From NCBI GenBank assembly GCA_009926135.1, contig RFPL01000003.1, forward strand, positions 124,001-188,000: a DNA stretch of 64,000 nt, read 5' to 3'. Position 1 is the first letter of the stretch; each line of letters starts with the position of its first letter. Below are positions 20,514 to 30,733 of this stretch, piece after piece. This DNA is from Sphingomonadaceae bacterium (lineage in GTDB: Bacteria; Pseudomonadota; Alphaproteobacteria; Sphingomonadales; Sphingomonadaceae). Position numbers and translations under genes: made by a program. The notes under the pieces were generated by a model that was given only the letters and a program-made list of their open reading frames with translations, was not told the DNA's origin and searched no databases.

Positions 20514-21827
20514 ATGGTCCCCCGCTACGCCCGCCCCGCTATGGTCGCGATCTGGGAGCCGGAAGCCCGCTTCCGCATCTGGTTCGAGATCGAGGCCCAC
20601 GCCACGCAGAAGCTGGGCGAACTGGGTGTGGTCCCGCCGAGCGGTGCCAAGGCGCTGTGGGACTGGTGGGCGACGGGTCCCGCCATCGACGTGCCCGCGA
20701 TCGACGCGATCGAGGCCGTCACCAAGCATGACGTGATTGCCTTCCTTGACTGGGTGGCCCAGCAGGTTGGCCCCGAAGCGCGCTTCATGCACCAGGGCAT
20801 GACCAGCTCTGACGTGCTCGACACCACGCTGGCGGTCCAGCTGGCACGCGCCAGCGACCTGCTGCTGGCCGACCTTGACGAGCTGCTGGCCGCGATCAAG
20901 CGCCGGGCGCTGGAGCACAAGTACACCCCCACCATCGGCCGCAGTCACGGCATCCATGCCGAGCCGACCACCTTCGGCAAGAAGCTGGCCGAGGCCTATG
21001 CCGAGTTTTCGCGCTGCAAGGCCCGCCTGCTCGCCGCGCGCGCCGAAGTGGCGACCTGCGCGATTTCGGGCGCGGTCGGCACTTTCGCCAACATCGACCC
21101 CGCGGTCGAGGAATATGTCGCGGGGCAACTCGGCCTCGCGGTCGAGCCGGTCTCCACCCAGGTGATCCCGCGCGATCGCCACGCGATGTTCTTTGCCACG
21201 CTGGGCGTGATCGCCAGTTCGATCGAGCGCCTTGCCGTCGAAATCCGCCACCTGCAGCGCACCGAAGTGTTGGAGGCCGAGGAATACTTCTCGCCAGGGC
21301 AAAAGGGCTCGTCGGCCATGCCGCACAAGCGCAACCCGATCCTGACCGAGAACCTGACCGGCCTGGCCCGCATGGTCCGCTCTGCGGTGACCCCGGCGCT
21401 GGAAAACGTGGCGCTGTGGCACGAGCGGGACATCTCGCACTCCTCGGTCGAACGCTTCATTGGACCCGATGCCACCATCACGCTCGACTTCGCGCTGGCC
21501 CGGCTGACCTCAGTGGTCGACAAGCTGCTGGTCTATCCGGAGCGGATGCAGAAGAATTTGGACAAGATGGGCGGGCTGGTCCACTCGCAGCGCGTGCTGC
21601 TGGCCCTGACGCAGGCCGGGCTGGAGCGGGACGCCGCCTACCGCCTGGTCCAGCGCAATGCGATGAAGGTGTGGGAGAGCGATGGCCAGCTCAGCCTGCT
21701 CGAACTGCTCAAAGCCGACCCGGAAGTGGCTGCCGTGATGAGCGCAGGCGAACTCGAAGAGAAGTTCAACCTCGATTACCACTTCAAGGTGATCGACACG
21801 ATCTTCGCCCGCGTTTTCGGCGAGTAA
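20514..21827 (+). CDS. purB: Adenylosuccinate lyase
   Basis: Cleaves adenylosuccinate to AMP and SAICAR to AICAR, both with release of fumarate, in purine synthesis. The 437-residue length fits the short bacterial type. The fumarase/aspartase superfamily regions are visible: MHQGMTSSDVLDT, the general-base region GRSHGIHAEPTTFGKKL, and the signature loop GSSAMPHKRNPI at about residues 264-275. The start ATG follows GGAG. Confidence 0.97.
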   Translation: MVPRYARPAMVAIWEPEARFRIWFEIEAHATQKLGELGVVPPSGAKALWDWWATGPAIDVPAIDAIEAVTKHDVIAFLDWVAQQVGPEARFMHQGMTSSDVLDTTLAVQLARASDLLLADLDELLAAIKRRALEHKYTPTIGRSHGIHAEPTTFGKKLAEAYAEFSRCKARLLAARAEVATCAISGAVGTFANIDPAVEEYVAGQLGLAVEPVSTQVIPRDRHAMFFATLGVIASSIERLAVEIRHLQRTEVLEAEEYFSPGQKGSSAMPHKRNPILTENLTGLARMVRSAVTPALENVALWHERDISHSSVERFIGPDATITLDFALARLTSVVDKLLVYPERMQKNLDKMGGLVHSQRVLLALTQAGLERDAAYRLVQRNAMKVWESDGQLSLLELLKADPEVAAVMSAGELEEKFNLDYHFKVIDTIFARVFGE

Positions 21828-21896
21828 CTTGCCCTCACCTGGCATCCCGCCTAGCATCCTGCGATAAACTACGGGCGGTTACGGAGACTTGGGCAA

Positions 21897-22211
21897 ATGC
21901 AGATAATCCGCACGGTGATCTGGGTGCTGGTGCTGGTGGCGCTCGGGCTGTTCACGCTCAACAACTGGCAGCCGGTCGAAGTAAAGCTCTGGGAAGGGAT
22001 CATCCTTGAAACCAAGCTGCCCGCGCTGGTCCTCACCTCGTTCCTGATGGGCTTCCTGCCAATGTGGCTGCTGCACAAGGGCGTGCGCTGGCGGCTCAAT
22101 CGCCGGATCGGTCTGATGGAAAATACCGTCAAGGCCAGCTCGATGGGCAATCCCGCGCCCATCGCGACAACGACCCAACTTGAAGCCGAAGCCGGCAAGG
22201 ACTCCATCTGA
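21897..22211 (+). CDS. LapA domain (DUF1049) inner-membrane protein
   Basis: A 104-residue protein with two membrane helices (about 3-20 and 42-62), an NNWQPVEVKLW segment between them and a short cytoplasmic tail. Members of this family (YciS/LapA) work in lipopolysaccharide assembly control in enterobacteria; the role here is inferred. It precedes pyrF by 2 bp, a common arrangement. Confidence 0.82.
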   Translation: MQIIRTVIWVLVLVALGLFTLNNWQPVEVKLWEGIILETKLPALVLTSFLMGFLPMWLLHKGVRWRLNRRIGLMENTVKASSMGNPAPIATTTQLEAEAGKDSI

Positions 22212-22213
22212 CC

Positions 22214-22888
22214 ATGTCGAACCCGATCTACCTCGCGCTCGACGTACCCCGGCTCGATGCCGCCGAAGCCCTGGCCCGCAAGGTCAAGGACCATGTCGGC
22301 GGGCTGAAGCTCGGCCTCGAATTCTTCTGTGCGCACGGGCACCACGGCGTGCACGAGATTGCCAAGATCGGGCTGCCGATCTTCCTCGATCTAAAGCTGC
22401 ATGACATTCCCAACACCGTTGCTGCCGCGATGCAGGCGATCCACGTGCTGGAACCGGCCATCGTCACGATCCACGCCAGCGGCGGACGCGCGATGATGGA
22501 AGATGCCAAGGCTGCGGCGGGCGAACATACCAAGGTCGTTGCCGTTACTCTGCTGACCAGCCTGGACGAGGCCGACATGGCTGCCACCGGCGTTGGCGGG
22601 ACCGCTCATGACCAGGTGATGCGGCTGGCCGACCTGGCCCATGCCGCCGGGCTCGACGGGATCGTCTGTTCTGGCCACGAAGTTGGCGCGGTGCACCAGC
22701 AATGGAAGGACGGGTTCTTCGTGGTCCCCGGCCTCCGTCCGGCGGGCGGCGCAATGGGTGACCAGAAGCGCGCCGTCACTCCGCGCGAAGCGCGTAATGC
22801 CGGCGCTTCGGTGCTGGTGATCGGCCGTCCGATCAGCCGCGCCGAGGATCCGGTGGTGGCAGCCCGCGCGATCGAGGCAACCCTTTGA
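22214..22888 (+). CDS. pyrF: Orotidine 5'-phosphate decarboxylase
   Basis: Last step of UMP synthesis. The 224-residue TIM barrel has the catalytic DLKLHD tetrad segment at residues 59-64, an early LALDVP, and the phosphate-binding end VVPGLRPAGGAMGDQKR and VIGRPI. It starts 2 bp after lapA and is probably translationally coupled to it. Confidence 0.97.
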   Translation: MSNPIYLALDVPRLDAAEALARKVKDHVGGLKLGLEFFCAHGHHGVHEIAKIGLPIFLDLKLHDIPNTVAAAMQAIHVLEPAIVTIHASGGRAMMEDAKAAAGEHTKVVAVTLLTSLDEADMAATGVGGTAHDQVMRLADLAHAAGLDGIVCSGHEVGAVHQQWKDGFFVVPGLRPAGGAMGDQKRAVTPREARNAGASVLVIGRPISRAEDPVVAARAIEATL

Positions 22889-22953
22889 CGCCTTTCGCGG
22901 TTCACCTTGTCGTAATCCGGCAGCGCGCATGGCTGCGAAACAAGGAGAAGACC

Positions 22954-23706
22954 ATGAAATCGCTTCGTTTCGCTCTTACCCCGCTCGCGCTTGCCCTGGC
23001 CCTGCCGGCCGCGGCCCAGGCCCAGGTTGCCACGCCGGTTTCGGCGATTGCACCCGCCTCCACCCTGCTGTCGATCAATGCCGAGGGCCGCTCGTTCCGC
23101 AAGCCGGACCTGGCCGTGTTCAGCGCCGGCGTGACCAGTCAGGGCAAGACCGCTTCGGCTGCGCTGTCGGCCAATTCGGCTGACATGAACCGCGTGATCG
23201 CAGCACTCAAGGCTGCCGGGATTGCCGACCGCGATATCCAGACCAGCAATCTCAGCCTCAATCCGCTTTACGCACCGCAGGTGGTCGGGCCCGATGGCCG
23301 GGTGCAGAACCCGGAACCGCGGATCATTGGCTATCAGGTCAACAACCAGGTCACTGTGCGGCAGCGCAAGCTGGCCGAGTTTGGCCGGGTGCTCGATACG
23401 CTCGTCAGCGCCGGGGCCAACCAGATCAACGGCCCCAGCTTTGAACTGGACGATAGCGATGCCGCGCTGGATGAGGCCCGCACAGCCGCCATGGCCAAGG
23501 CCCGCCAGCGCGCCGAGCTCTATGCCAAGGCTGCCGGCCTGAAGGTGAAGCGGATCGTCTCGATCAGCGAGAGCGGCGGCTACAGCCCGCCGATGCCGGT
23601 GATGTATGCCAAGGCCGCAATGGCCGATTCGATGCCTGTGCCGGTCGCCGCCGGGGAAGTCGGGCTGACGGCCAATGTCGCGGTGCAGTTCGAACTGGCA
23701 CAGTAA
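22954..23706 (+). CDS. SIMPL domain (DUF541) periplasmic protein
   Basis: A 250-residue protein from the ATG at 22954, preceded by GGAGAAG, with a signal peptide ending near residue 25 (AAAQAQV). The rest is a SIMPL/DUF541 domain: NAEGRSFRKPDLAVFSAGV, KAAGIADRDIQTSNLSLNP and YQVNNQVTV. Related proteins (BP26/OMP28 in Brucella, YggE in E. coli) form channel-like oligomers and reduce oxidative stress; exact function unknown. Confidence 0.9.
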   Translation: MKSLRFALTPLALALALPAAAQAQVATPVSAIAPASTLLSINAEGRSFRKPDLAVFSAGVTSQGKTASAALSANSADMNRVIAALKAAGIADRDIQTSNLSLNPLYAPQVVGPDGRVQNPEPRIIGYQVNNQVTVRQRKLAEFGRVLDTLVSAGANQINGPSFELDDSDAALDEARTAAMAKARQRAELYAKAAGLKVKRIVSISESGGYSPPMPVMYAKAAMADSMPVPVAAGEVGLTANVAVQFELAQ

Positions 23707-23731
23707 AGGCCCACGCGTTAGGGGGGCGGCT

Positions 23732-24370
23732 ATGCCCGCCCCCCGGATCAAGCTCTGCGGATTGACTGATGCGGCCGCGCTCGACGCGGCGATTTCCGCG
23801 CGGGCGGATTATGCCGGCTTCAACTTCTACCCGCCCTCCCCGCGCTTCCTGAAATCCGACGGCGCAGCTGAATTGGGGGTTCGGGCCGAGGGGCGGATTG
23901 GCCGGGTCGGCGTATTCGTCGATGCCGCTGATGCCGTGATTGCCGAGGCAGTTGCAGCCGCCCGGCTCGATGCAATCCAACTGCACGGCAGCGAAACCCC
24001 GCAGCGCGCCGCCGAACTGCGCGCCGCTCTCGGGCTGCCGGTCTGGCGCGTGATCGGGATCGCCAAGGCAGAAGATATTGCCAAGGCCGCCGCCTATGTC
24101 GGGGCGGCTGATTTCATCCTGTTCGACGCCAAGACCCCCAAGGGCACGCTGCCGGGCGGCATGGGGCTGGCGTTTGACTGGAACCTGCTGGCGGGCCTGA
24201 AAATGGCTCTGCCCTGGGGGCTGGCGGGCGGGCTCAATGCCGCCAATGTTGCCGGAGCCGCGCGGGTCACCCGCGCGCCGCTGGTCGATGCCGCGTCAGG
24301 GATCGAAAGCGCGCCCGGCGTGAAGGACCCGGCGCTGATCGCCGCATTCTGCGCTGCTGCACGTTCTTGA
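23732..24370 (+). CDS. trpF: Phosphoribosylanthranilate isomerase
   Basis: Third step of the tryptophan branch. The 212-residue TIM barrel starts MPAPRIKLCGLTD with the catalytic Cys in KLCG, and has GVFVDA, LDAIQLHGSETP and the phosphate-binding end WGLAGGLNAANV with the catalytic Asp earlier in FILFDAKT. The start at 23732 follows AGGGGGGCGG. In most alphaproteobacteria trpF is directly followed by trpB; here a minus-strand outer-membrane protein gene intervenes. Confidence 0.96.
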   Translation: MPAPRIKLCGLTDAAALDAAISARADYAGFNFYPPSPRFLKSDGAAELGVRAEGRIGRVGVFVDAADAVIAEAVAAARLDAIQLHGSETPQRAAELRAALGLPVWRVIGIAKAEDIAKAAAYVGAADFILFDAKTPKGTLPGGMGLAFDWNLLAGLKMALPWGLAGGLNAANVAGAARVTRAPLVDAASGIESAPGVKDPALIAAFCAAARS

Positions 24371-24392
24371 TGATACTGTCCTGACACGAATA

Positions 24393-24419
24393 AGGGGCGG
24401 CCCATTGCGGACCGCCCCT
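24393..24419. terminator. Bidirectional terminator hairpin between trpF and the outer-membrane protein gene
   Basis: Arms AGGGGCGG and CCGCCCCT flank an 11-base loop between two convergent genes. No long T-run follows on either side, but the symmetrical position suits termination from both sides. Confidence 0.6.
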
Positions 24420-24441
24420 CACTCGGTGGACTGTGAAACTC

Positions 24442-24903
24442 TTAGAACTTGATGCCGAGGCCAACCGTCACGGCGTCGCTGTCGCTGAAGCCGTTGCCGG
24501 TAAAGAAGTGGCGATAGCCAACCTTACCATAGAGGTTGTTGCCAAAACCCTGCTCGAAGCCGACGCCGGCGTGCAGCGAGTGTTCGCACAGGTCGCACGG
24601 CTCGGTGGTGTAGCCGCCGTCAACGAACAGCTTGCCCTTTTCCGATACCTTGGCACCAAGGCGGCCGGTCACGCCAAAGGCAACCTTGGTGCCCGAAGTG
24701 CCGATCTTGTCGCCCGAGACTTCGAGGCCGGCAAAGGCCTTTTCGCCCAGATCGAAGTCATAGCCTGCGGCCATGCCCCAGTAGTCCTGGCTGTCGCCGT
24801 CGCTCCAGATTACGCCGCCGCGGGCTTCGACGCGGGTCTCGTTGGCGAGCGCGGGCGAAGCGGCGGCCACGGTGGCGGCCAGGGCGATGAGAATCTTGCG
24901 CAT
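24442..24903 (-). CDS. Small outer-membrane beta-barrel-like protein
   Basis: A 153-residue protein with a signal peptide (1-20, ending SPALA) and an alternating, aromatic-rich pattern ending in GVGLGIKF, where the terminal Phe is typical of outer-membrane barrels. It contains a CDLC pair in the middle. It resembles short porin-like proteins annotated in sphingomonads as hypothetical outer-membrane proteins. It lies opposite to and between trpF and trpB. Confidence 0.75.
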   Translation of the reverse strand: MRKILIALAATVAAASPALANETRVEARGGVIWSDGDSQDYWGMAAGYDFDLGEKAFAGLEVSGDKIGTSGTKVAFGVTGRLGAKVSEKGKLFVDGGYTTEPCDLCEHSLHAGVGFEQGFGNNLYGKVGYRHFFTGNGFSDSDAVTVGLGIKF

Positions 24904-25136
24904 TGGTATTCCTCCTGAATTACGTCCCCGGGTCGCGGGGTACGGCCTTCAGCTAGGCAGCGGCACCTTGCAGGTGGGTGAACAGTGCGTTCAGATAATA
25001 CAATGGCTTGTTCGGGTGTGGCGAACTTGCAACATATTGTGTCGTTCATCTGGCAGAAAGTTTCAGGCTGCGCAATGCCCAAACCGGGCCTAGCGGACCG
25101 CTGGACAGCGCCCGGAATCCCTGCCAAGCGCCCCCC

Positions 25137-26345
25137 ATGAACACGGCCAATTCCTTCCGCAACCAGCCCGACGAGCGCGGCCATTTCGGCCAGTTCGGCG
25201 GGCGCTATGTCGCCGAAACCCTGATGCCACTGGTGCTGGACCTCGAGCGGGAATACCGCGCGGCCAAGCAGGATCCGGCCTTCCATGCCGAGTTTGACGA
25301 CCTGCTGGAACACTATGTCGGCCGGCCCAGCCCACTCTATTTCGCGCCCCGCCTGACCGAGGAACTGGGCGGCGCACAGGTCTGGTTCAAGCGCGATGAG
25401 CTGAACCACACCGGCGCACACAAGATCAACAACTGCATCGGCCAGATCCTGCTGGCGATCCGCATGGGCAAGACCCGGATCATTGCCGAAACCGGCGCGG
25501 GTCAGCACGGCGTTGCTACGGCTACGGTCTGCGCCCGCTTCGGCCTGCCCTGCGTGGTCTACATGGGCGCGACCGATGTGGCCCGCCAGGCCCCCAACGT
25601 GTTCCGGATGAAGCTGCTCGGCGCTGAAGTCGTGCCGGTCACTTCCGGCGCGGCGACGCTGAAGGACGCGATGAACGAGGCGCTGCGCGACTGGGTCGCG
25701 AACGTCCACGACACCTTCTACATTATCGGCACCGCCGCCGGGCCGCACCCCTATCCGGAACTGGTCCGCGATTTCCAGAGTGTGATCGGCAAGGAAGCCC
25801 GCGCCCAGATGCTGAAGCGCACCGGCCGCCTGCCCGATGTGCTGGTTGCCGCGATCGGCGGGGGCAGCAATGCCATCGGCCTGTTCCATCCGTTTCTGGA
25901 TGATCCAGAGGTGAAGATGCTCGGCGTCGAGGCCGCGGGTCACGGGCTCGACAAGGAGCACGCTGCCTCGCTGGCCGGCGGGCGCCCCGGCATCCTTCAC
26001 GGCAACAAGACCTACCTGCTGCAGGATGAGGACGGCCAGATCACTGAAGGCCACTCGATCAGCGCCGGCCTCGACTATCCTGGCATCGGGCCGGAGCATT
26101 CCTGGCTCAAGGAAATCGGCCGGGTCGATTACACCAGCGTGACCGATACCGAAGCGCTGGAAGGCTTCCAGCTGCTGTGCCGGACCGAAGGGATTATCCC
26201 CGCGCTGGAACCCAGCCACGCCATCGCCGCCGTGACCAAGCTCGCCCCGACCATGGGCAAGGACCAGATCATCCTGGTCAACCTCTGCGGCCGCGGCGAC
26301 AAGGACATCTTCTCGGTCGCGGAGCACCTGGGGGTGAAGCTGTGA
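25137..26345 (+). CDS. trpB: Tryptophan synthase beta chain
   Basis: Joins indole and serine to give tryptophan, with pyridoxal phosphate on Lys96 in HTGAHKINN. The 402-residue length is normal. Other signatures are FGRFGGRYV-like [25 protein letters not shown] and the phosphate loop GGGSNAIG. The ATG at 25137 is followed by the usual [18 protein letters not shown]; an open extension upstream has no family similarity. Its stop overlaps the GTG start of trpA. Confidence 0.98.
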   Translation: MNTANSFRNQPDERGHFGQFGGRYVAETLMPLVLDLEREYRAAKQDPAFHAEFDDLLEHYVGRPSPLYFAPRLTEELGGAQVWFKRDELNHTGAHKINNCIGQILLAIRMGKTRIIAETGAGQHGVATATVCARFGLPCVVYMGATDVARQAPNVFRMKLLGAEVVPVTSGAATLKDAMNEALRDWVANVHDTFYIIGTAAGPHPYPELVRDFQSVIGKEARAQMLKRTGRLPDVLVAAIGGGSNAIGLFHPFLDDPEVKMLGVEAAGHGLDKEHAASLAGGRPGILHGNKTYLLQDEDGQITEGHSISAGLDYPGIGPEHSWLKEIGRVDYTSVTDTEALEGFQLLCRTEGIIPALEPSHAIAAVTKLAPTMGKDQIILVNLCGRGDKDIFSVAEHLGVKL

Positions 26346-27139
26346 CCCGCCTCTCCGCTGCATTCGCCAAGGGCCGCCCGGCCCTCGTGACCTTTGTCAC
26401 CGGCGGCGATCCGACGCCGGAAGCGACCCCCGCGATCCTCGATGCGCTGGTGGCTGGCGGGGCTGACGTGATCGAGTTGGGGATGCCCTTCACCGACCCG
26501 ATGGCCGATGGCCCGGCGATCCAGCAGGCCAATCTGCGCAGCCTGGGCGCTGGCACCCGTACCGCCGATATCCTGAAGATCGCCGCCGATTTCCGCGCAC
26601 GGCATCAAGACGTGCCGCTGGTGCTGATGGGCTATGCCAACCCGATGACGATCCGCGGCGCGGACTGGTTTGCCGACCAGTGCCACGCCGCCGGGGTCGA
26701 CGGAGTGATCTGCGTCGACATTCCGCCCGAGGAAGATCCAGAGCTGGGCCCCGCGCTGCGCGCGAAGGGCATTTCGCTGATCCGCCTGGCCACCCCCACC
26801 ACCGATGCGGCGCGGTTGCCGGCGGTGCTCGATGGCTCGTCGGGCTTCCTCTATTACGTCTCGGTCGCCGGGATTACGGGGATGCAGCAGGCCGCGGTCG
26901 GCGGGGTTGCCGAGGCGGTGGCCCGGATCAAGGCCGCTTCCGACATTCCGGTGGCCGTTGGCTTTGGCGTGCGCACCACCGAACAGGCCGCCGCCTTTGC
27001 CAAAGTGGCGGATGGCGTGGTGGTCGGCTCGGCGCTGGTCGATCTGGTCGGCCAGCACGGCGCGAATGCCGCCGGACCTGTGCAGGAACTGACAGCGGCA
27101 TTGGCGGCAGCGGTCCATTCGGCTAGGACCACGACATGA
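26342..27139 (+). CDS. trpA: Tryptophan synthase alpha chain
   Basis: Splits indole-3-glycerol phosphate and channels indole to TrpB. It starts at GTG 26342, overlapping the trpB stop (GTGA), giving 265 residues. Catalytic Glu45 and Asp56 lie in [19 protein letters not shown]. The phosphate-binding end [11 protein letters not shown] and [10 protein letters not shown] are present. The stop overlaps the accD start by ATGA. Confidence 0.97.
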   Translation: MTRLSAAFAKGRPALVTFVTGGDPTPEATPAILDALVAGGADVIELGMPFTDPMADGPAIQQANLRSLGAGTRTADILKIAADFRARHQDVPLVLMGYANPMTIRGADWFADQCHAAGVDGVICVDIPPEEDPELGPALRAKGISLIRLATPTTDAARLPAVLDGSSGFLYYVSVAGITGMQQAAVGGVAEAVARIKAASDIPVAVGFGVRTTEQAAAFAKVADGVVVGSALVDLVGQHGANAAGPVQELTAALAAAVHSARTTT

Positions 27140-27984
27140 GCTGGCTCGATCGCGTTCGCAAAGCGCTGCCCTTTCAGGACAAGCGCGACACTCCGGACAA
27201 CCTCTGGATCAAGTGCCCTTCGTGCAGCGAAATGCTGTTCACCAAGGAGTACGAGGAAAACCTCTACGTCTGCCCGCGCTGCGACCATCACGGCCGCATC
27301 GGTGCCGAGGCGCGGTTCAACCAGCTGCTCGATCCGGTCTTCACCGTGCTGCCCGCTCCGAAGGTCAAGGAAGACCCGCTGAAGTTCAAGGATTCGAAGA
27401 AGTATCCTGATCGCTTGAAAGCTGCGCGGCTGGCCAATCCCTATCCCGATGCGCTGACCAATGCGCTGGGCACGATCGGCGGGCAAAAGGCCGTGCTGGG
27501 CGTGCAGGACTTTGCCTTCATGGGCGGATCGATGGGCATGGCAGTGGGCGCGGCCTTTGTTGCCGGCGCGGACAAGGCGCTGAAGGAAAAGTGCGCTTAC
27601 GTGATCTGCACCGCGGCTGGCGGCGCGCGGATGCAGGAAGGCATCCTCAGCCTGATGCAGATGCCCAAGTGCACCGTCGCGATCCGCCGCCTGCGCGCGG
27701 CGGGCCTGCCCTATATCGTGGTACTGACCGATCCCACCACCGGCGGCGTCACCGCCAGCTATGCGATGCTGGGCGATGTTCACATTGCTGAGCCGGGCTG
27801 CCTGATCGGCTTTGCCGGCCAGCGGGTGATCCAGGACACGATCCGCGAAAAGCTGCCCGAAGGCTTCCAGCGCGCCGAATACCTGCTGGAACACGGCATG
27901 GTCGACATGGTGGTCCACCGCCGTGACCTGAAGGCGCAGCTCGCGCTGCTGCTCGACTACCTGGGAGCGAGCAAGGCGGCCTGA
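27136..27984 (+). CDS. accD: Acetyl-CoA carboxylase carboxyltransferase subunit beta
   Basis: Beta half of the carboxyltransferase that makes malonyl-CoA for fatty-acid synthesis. The 282-residue protein has the four-Cys zinc ribbon (Cys27, Cys30, Cys46, Cys49) and the crotonase-fold core with [10 protein letters not shown] and [12 protein letters not shown]. It starts on an ATGA overlap with trpA and is followed after 5 bp by folC, the usual alphaproteobacterial trpBA-accD-folC order. Confidence 0.98.
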   Translation: MSWLDRVRKALPFQDKRDTPDNLWIKCPSCSEMLFTKEYEENLYVCPRCDHHGRIGAEARFNQLLDPVFTVLPAPKVKEDPLKFKDSKKYPDRLKAARLANPYPDALTNALGTIGGQKAVLGVQDFAFMGGSMGMAVGAAFVAGADKALKEKCAYVICTAAGGARMQEGILSLMQMPKCTVAIRRLRAAGLPYIVVLTDPTTGGVTASYAMLGDVHIAEPGCLIGFAGQRVIQDTIREKLPEGFQRAEYLLEHGMVDMVVHRRDLKAQLALLLDYLGASKAA

Positions 27985-27989
27985 CCCCG

Positions 27990-29276
27990 GTGCGCGATTT
28001 CGCCACGTCAGACAGCCCGCGCGTGCAGGCACAGCTTGACCGGCTTGGCGCGCTGTCCGTGCCGGACGGGCGGTTTGGGCTGGAAACGATCCGCGCGCTG
28101 CTCGCCCGCCTGGGCGATCCGCACCTGCGCCTCCCGCCAGTCTTCCATGTCGCCGGGACCAACGGCAAGGGCAGCACCTGCGCTTTCCTGCGGTCCATAC
28201 TGGAGGCTGATGGCTACCGGGTCCACGCCACGATCAGCCCGCACCTGGTCCGCTACAACGAGCGCATCCGGCTGGCAGGGCACTTGATCGAGGATGACCG
28301 GCTTGGAGACCTGCTGGGCGAGGTGCTGGACATCGGCGAAGACCTGAACCCCAGTTTCTTTGAAGTGACCATCGCCGCCGCCTTTGCCGAGTTCGCCCGC
28401 GTGCCGGCCGATGTCTGCGTGGTCGAGGTTGGCCTTGGCGGCCGGTTCGATGCCACCAATGCGCTGGAGCGGCCTGCCGTCTGCGGGATCGCCGCTCTAG
28501 GGCTGGACCACGAACGCTTCCTGCTGGCGCCTGAGGACGGCGTGCCGCAAGTACCGCTGGAGCGGATCGCCTTCGAGAAGGCCGGGATCGCCAAGCCCGG
28601 CGTTTCGCTTGTGACGCAGCATTACGATCTGGGCATGACCAAGGCCGTCCTCGACCAGGCCATGCGCGCGGGCGCCCGCCCGGCCCTGCGCGGGCTGGAC
28701 TGGTTTGCTGAGGTCGATGACGAGATTGCCTATCGCGACAAGCACGGCGACCTCAGCCTGCCTCTGCCTGCGCTGGCCGGACCGCATCAGGCCGACAACG
28801 CCGCGCTGGCCGTGGCTATGATCCGCCATCAGGGCGCGCTGGCCGTATCGGAAGCAGCAATCCGCGCTGGACTGGCCGCAGCCAGATGGCCTGCCCGGTT
28901 GCAGCGCCTTGGCGCGGGGCCGCTGACCGGCACCCGCGAGGTCTGGCTGGATGGCGGGCACAATCCCTCTGCGGGTGCGGCACTCGCCCAGCACTTTGCC
29001 GGCACGCGCTTTCACCTGATCATCGGCATGCTGGCCAACAAGGACCCGGCGGCATTGACCGCCCCGCTGGCGGCTAATGCTGCCTCGATCTCGGCCGTGC
29101 CGGTGCCGACGCATGACTGGCATCCTGCGGAAGCCTTCGGCCCCGAAGCCGTCGCCTATTCCGACGTCCCTGCCGCCCTCGCTGCGGTGCCGCAGGACGG
29201 CCTGCCCGTGCTGATCGCGGGGTCGCTCTACCTTGCGGGCGAAGTCCTGCGGCTGAACGGCGAATTGCCGGACTAG
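27990..29276 (+). CDS. folC: Bifunctional folylpolyglutamate synthase / dihydrofolate synthase
   Basis: Adds glutamate to dihydropteroate and folates, a Mur-ligase-type ATP enzyme. The 428-residue product starts at GTG 27990 and has the P-loop GTNGKGST at residues 56-63, SPHLVRYNERI, EVGLGGRFDATNA and the C-terminal DGGHNPSAG. It ends on a CTAG shared with the convergent permease gene. Confidence 0.96.
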   Translation: MRDFATSDSPRVQAQLDRLGALSVPDGRFGLETIRALLARLGDPHLRLPPVFHVAGTNGKGSTCAFLRSILEADGYRVHATISPHLVRYNERIRLAGHLIEDDRLGDLLGEVLDIGEDLNPSFFEVTIAAAFAEFARVPADVCVVEVGLGGRFDATNALERPAVCGIAALGLDHERFLLAPEDGVPQVPLERIAFEKAGIAKPGVSLVTQHYDLGMTKAVLDQAMRAGARPALRGLDWFAEVDDEIAYRDKHGDLSLPLPALAGPHQADNAALAVAMIRHQGALAVSEAAIRAGLAAARWPARLQRLGAGPLTGTREVWLDGGHNPSAGAALAQHFAGTRFHLIIGMLANKDPAALTAPLAANAASISAVPVPTHDWHPAEAFGPEAVAYSDVPAALAAVPQDGLPVLIAGSLYLAGEVLRLNGELPD

Positions 29277-30670
29277 GCCTTGGCTGGCGCTTCCGGCCCG
29301 TCGTCCTCGGTGCTCGGCTGGCGGATCGACTGGACCAGGTAGCCCTTGGACCACAGCAGCCACAGCAGCAGCATGCCGGGGATCGCGGCGACGATCGTGA
29401 AGCCCCAGAACCAGGTCCAGCCAAGCTTTTCGGCGATTATCCCGGCGGGCGAGGCGAGCCAGGTCCGCCCGAAGGCCGCGAACGAGGACAGCAGAGCAAA
29501 TTGCGTCGCCGTATAGGCCAGGCTGGAAAGACCCGAAAGATAGGTCGCGAAGACCGTCAGCCCGATTCCGCTGGTGACGTTTTCGGTCCCGATCGCGGCG
29601 ACCAGCATCCAGTAATTGTTGCCGCTGACTGACAGGATCATGAACATCACGTTCGAGAACATCATCAGCAGGCCCGAGATCAGCAGCGCCCGGCCCATGC
29701 CCAGCCACAGGATGAAGGGCGCGCCCAACGCCGAACCCAGGATCAGCGCGCCAAAGCCCCACAGCTTGTTAGCGGAAACATAGTCCAGATCGGCAAAGCC
29801 CAGGTCGACAATCATCGGTGCAAGCATGGTCTGGCCCATGGCATCGCCCACCTTGTAGATCAGCACGAAGCCGAGGATCAGGAAGGCGCCGTGGCGGCCC
29901 AGGAATTCGCGGAACGGATTGACCACGGTTTCCAGCAGCCACTGCCCGGCGCTGACGCCCTGCGCCTTGGCAAAGCGATCAACATACTTGCCCGGCCCGG
30001 CAATCATCGAGCCGATGATCGCGGGAATGATCGCAAAGGCCGTGAGGCCATAACCCATGGCCCAGCCCAGCCCGAGCCCTTCGGCCGAGGCGAGATAGAC
30101 TGTTCCCGCCCCCGCAATCAGGTTGCCGGTGCGATAGCCGAACTGGTTGGTCGCCGTGCCATGGGCAAACTCGTCTTCTTCCAGGATCTCGATGCGATAT
30201 GCGTCGATCACGATATCCTGCGTGGCCGAGAGGAAGGCCGTGGCGATTGCCCAGAAGATGAATGGCCCGAGGTGACCCGGCTGCGGATCGCTCGCCCCCA
30301 ATTGCCAGATCGAGACGAACAGCAGCGCCTGGACCAGGTAAAGCCAGCTGCGGCGCTGGCCGAACAGCCGGGTCAGCACCGGGATCGGCAGCTTGTCGAC
30401 CAGCGGCGCCCAAAGGAACTTGATCGTATAGGGCGTGCCCAGCGCAACCGCGAAGCCGATGGTGGCCGTATCAATCCCGACCTTGGCCAGCCAGAAAGTC
30501 ATCGTTGCCACCAGCAGGGTCAGCGGGAAGCCGCTGGAAATGCCGAGCAGGAAAGTGATCAGGGGGTTCTTGCGCAGATAGGGCCGGAACGAGGGGATCC
30601 GCGTCGCCACCAGGCCAAGGGCCAGCAACACGCCGACAAAGATCAGAAACCGGATCAGATCGACCGACAT
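29273..30670 (-). CDS. AmpG-like major facilitator permease
   Basis: A 465-residue inner-membrane protein with about 12-14 hydrophobic segments. The layout is that of AmpG muropeptide permeases: GISSGFPLTLL early, WLAKVGIDTATIGF, YTIKFLWAPLVD, and TQDIVIDAYRIEILEEDE. AmpG imports GlcNAc-anhydroMurNAc peptides for cell-wall recycling and, in some bacteria, beta-lactamase induction. No ampC or ampD is adjacent. The start ATG is at 30670. Confidence 0.87.
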   Translation of the reverse strand: MSVDLIRFLIFVGVLLALGLVATRIPSFRPYLRKNPLITFLLGISSGFPLTLLVATMTFWLAKVGIDTATIGFAVALGTPYTIKFLWAPLVDKLPIPVLTRLFGQRRSWLYLVQALLFVSIWQLGASDPQPGHLGPFIFWAIATAFLSATQDIVIDAYRIEILEEDEFAHGTATNQFGYRTGNLIAGAGTVYLASAEGLGLGWAMGYGLTAFAIIPAIIGSMIAGPGKYVDRFAKAQGVSAGQWLLETVVNPFREFLGRHGAFLILGFVLIYKVGDAMGQTMLAPMIVDLGFADLDYVSANKLWGFGALILGSALGAPFILWLGMGRALLISGLLMMFSNVMFMILSVSGNNYWMLVAAIGTENVTSGIGLTVFATYLSGLSSLAYTATQFALLSSFAAFGRTWLASPAGIIAEKLGWTWFWGFTIVAAIPGMLLLWLLWSKGYLVQSIRQPSTEDDGPEAPAKA

Positions 30671-30733
30671 TCACGCGCTCCCCACCAAATTCGCTTGCGA
30701 CACTAGCGCGGTTTGGGTCTAATCCTAGTCCTG

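Noticed and set aside
25008..25136. N-terminal extension of TrpB by 43 residues
   Set aside because: No family similarity in the extension; the ATG at 25137 gives the standard TrpB start and length.
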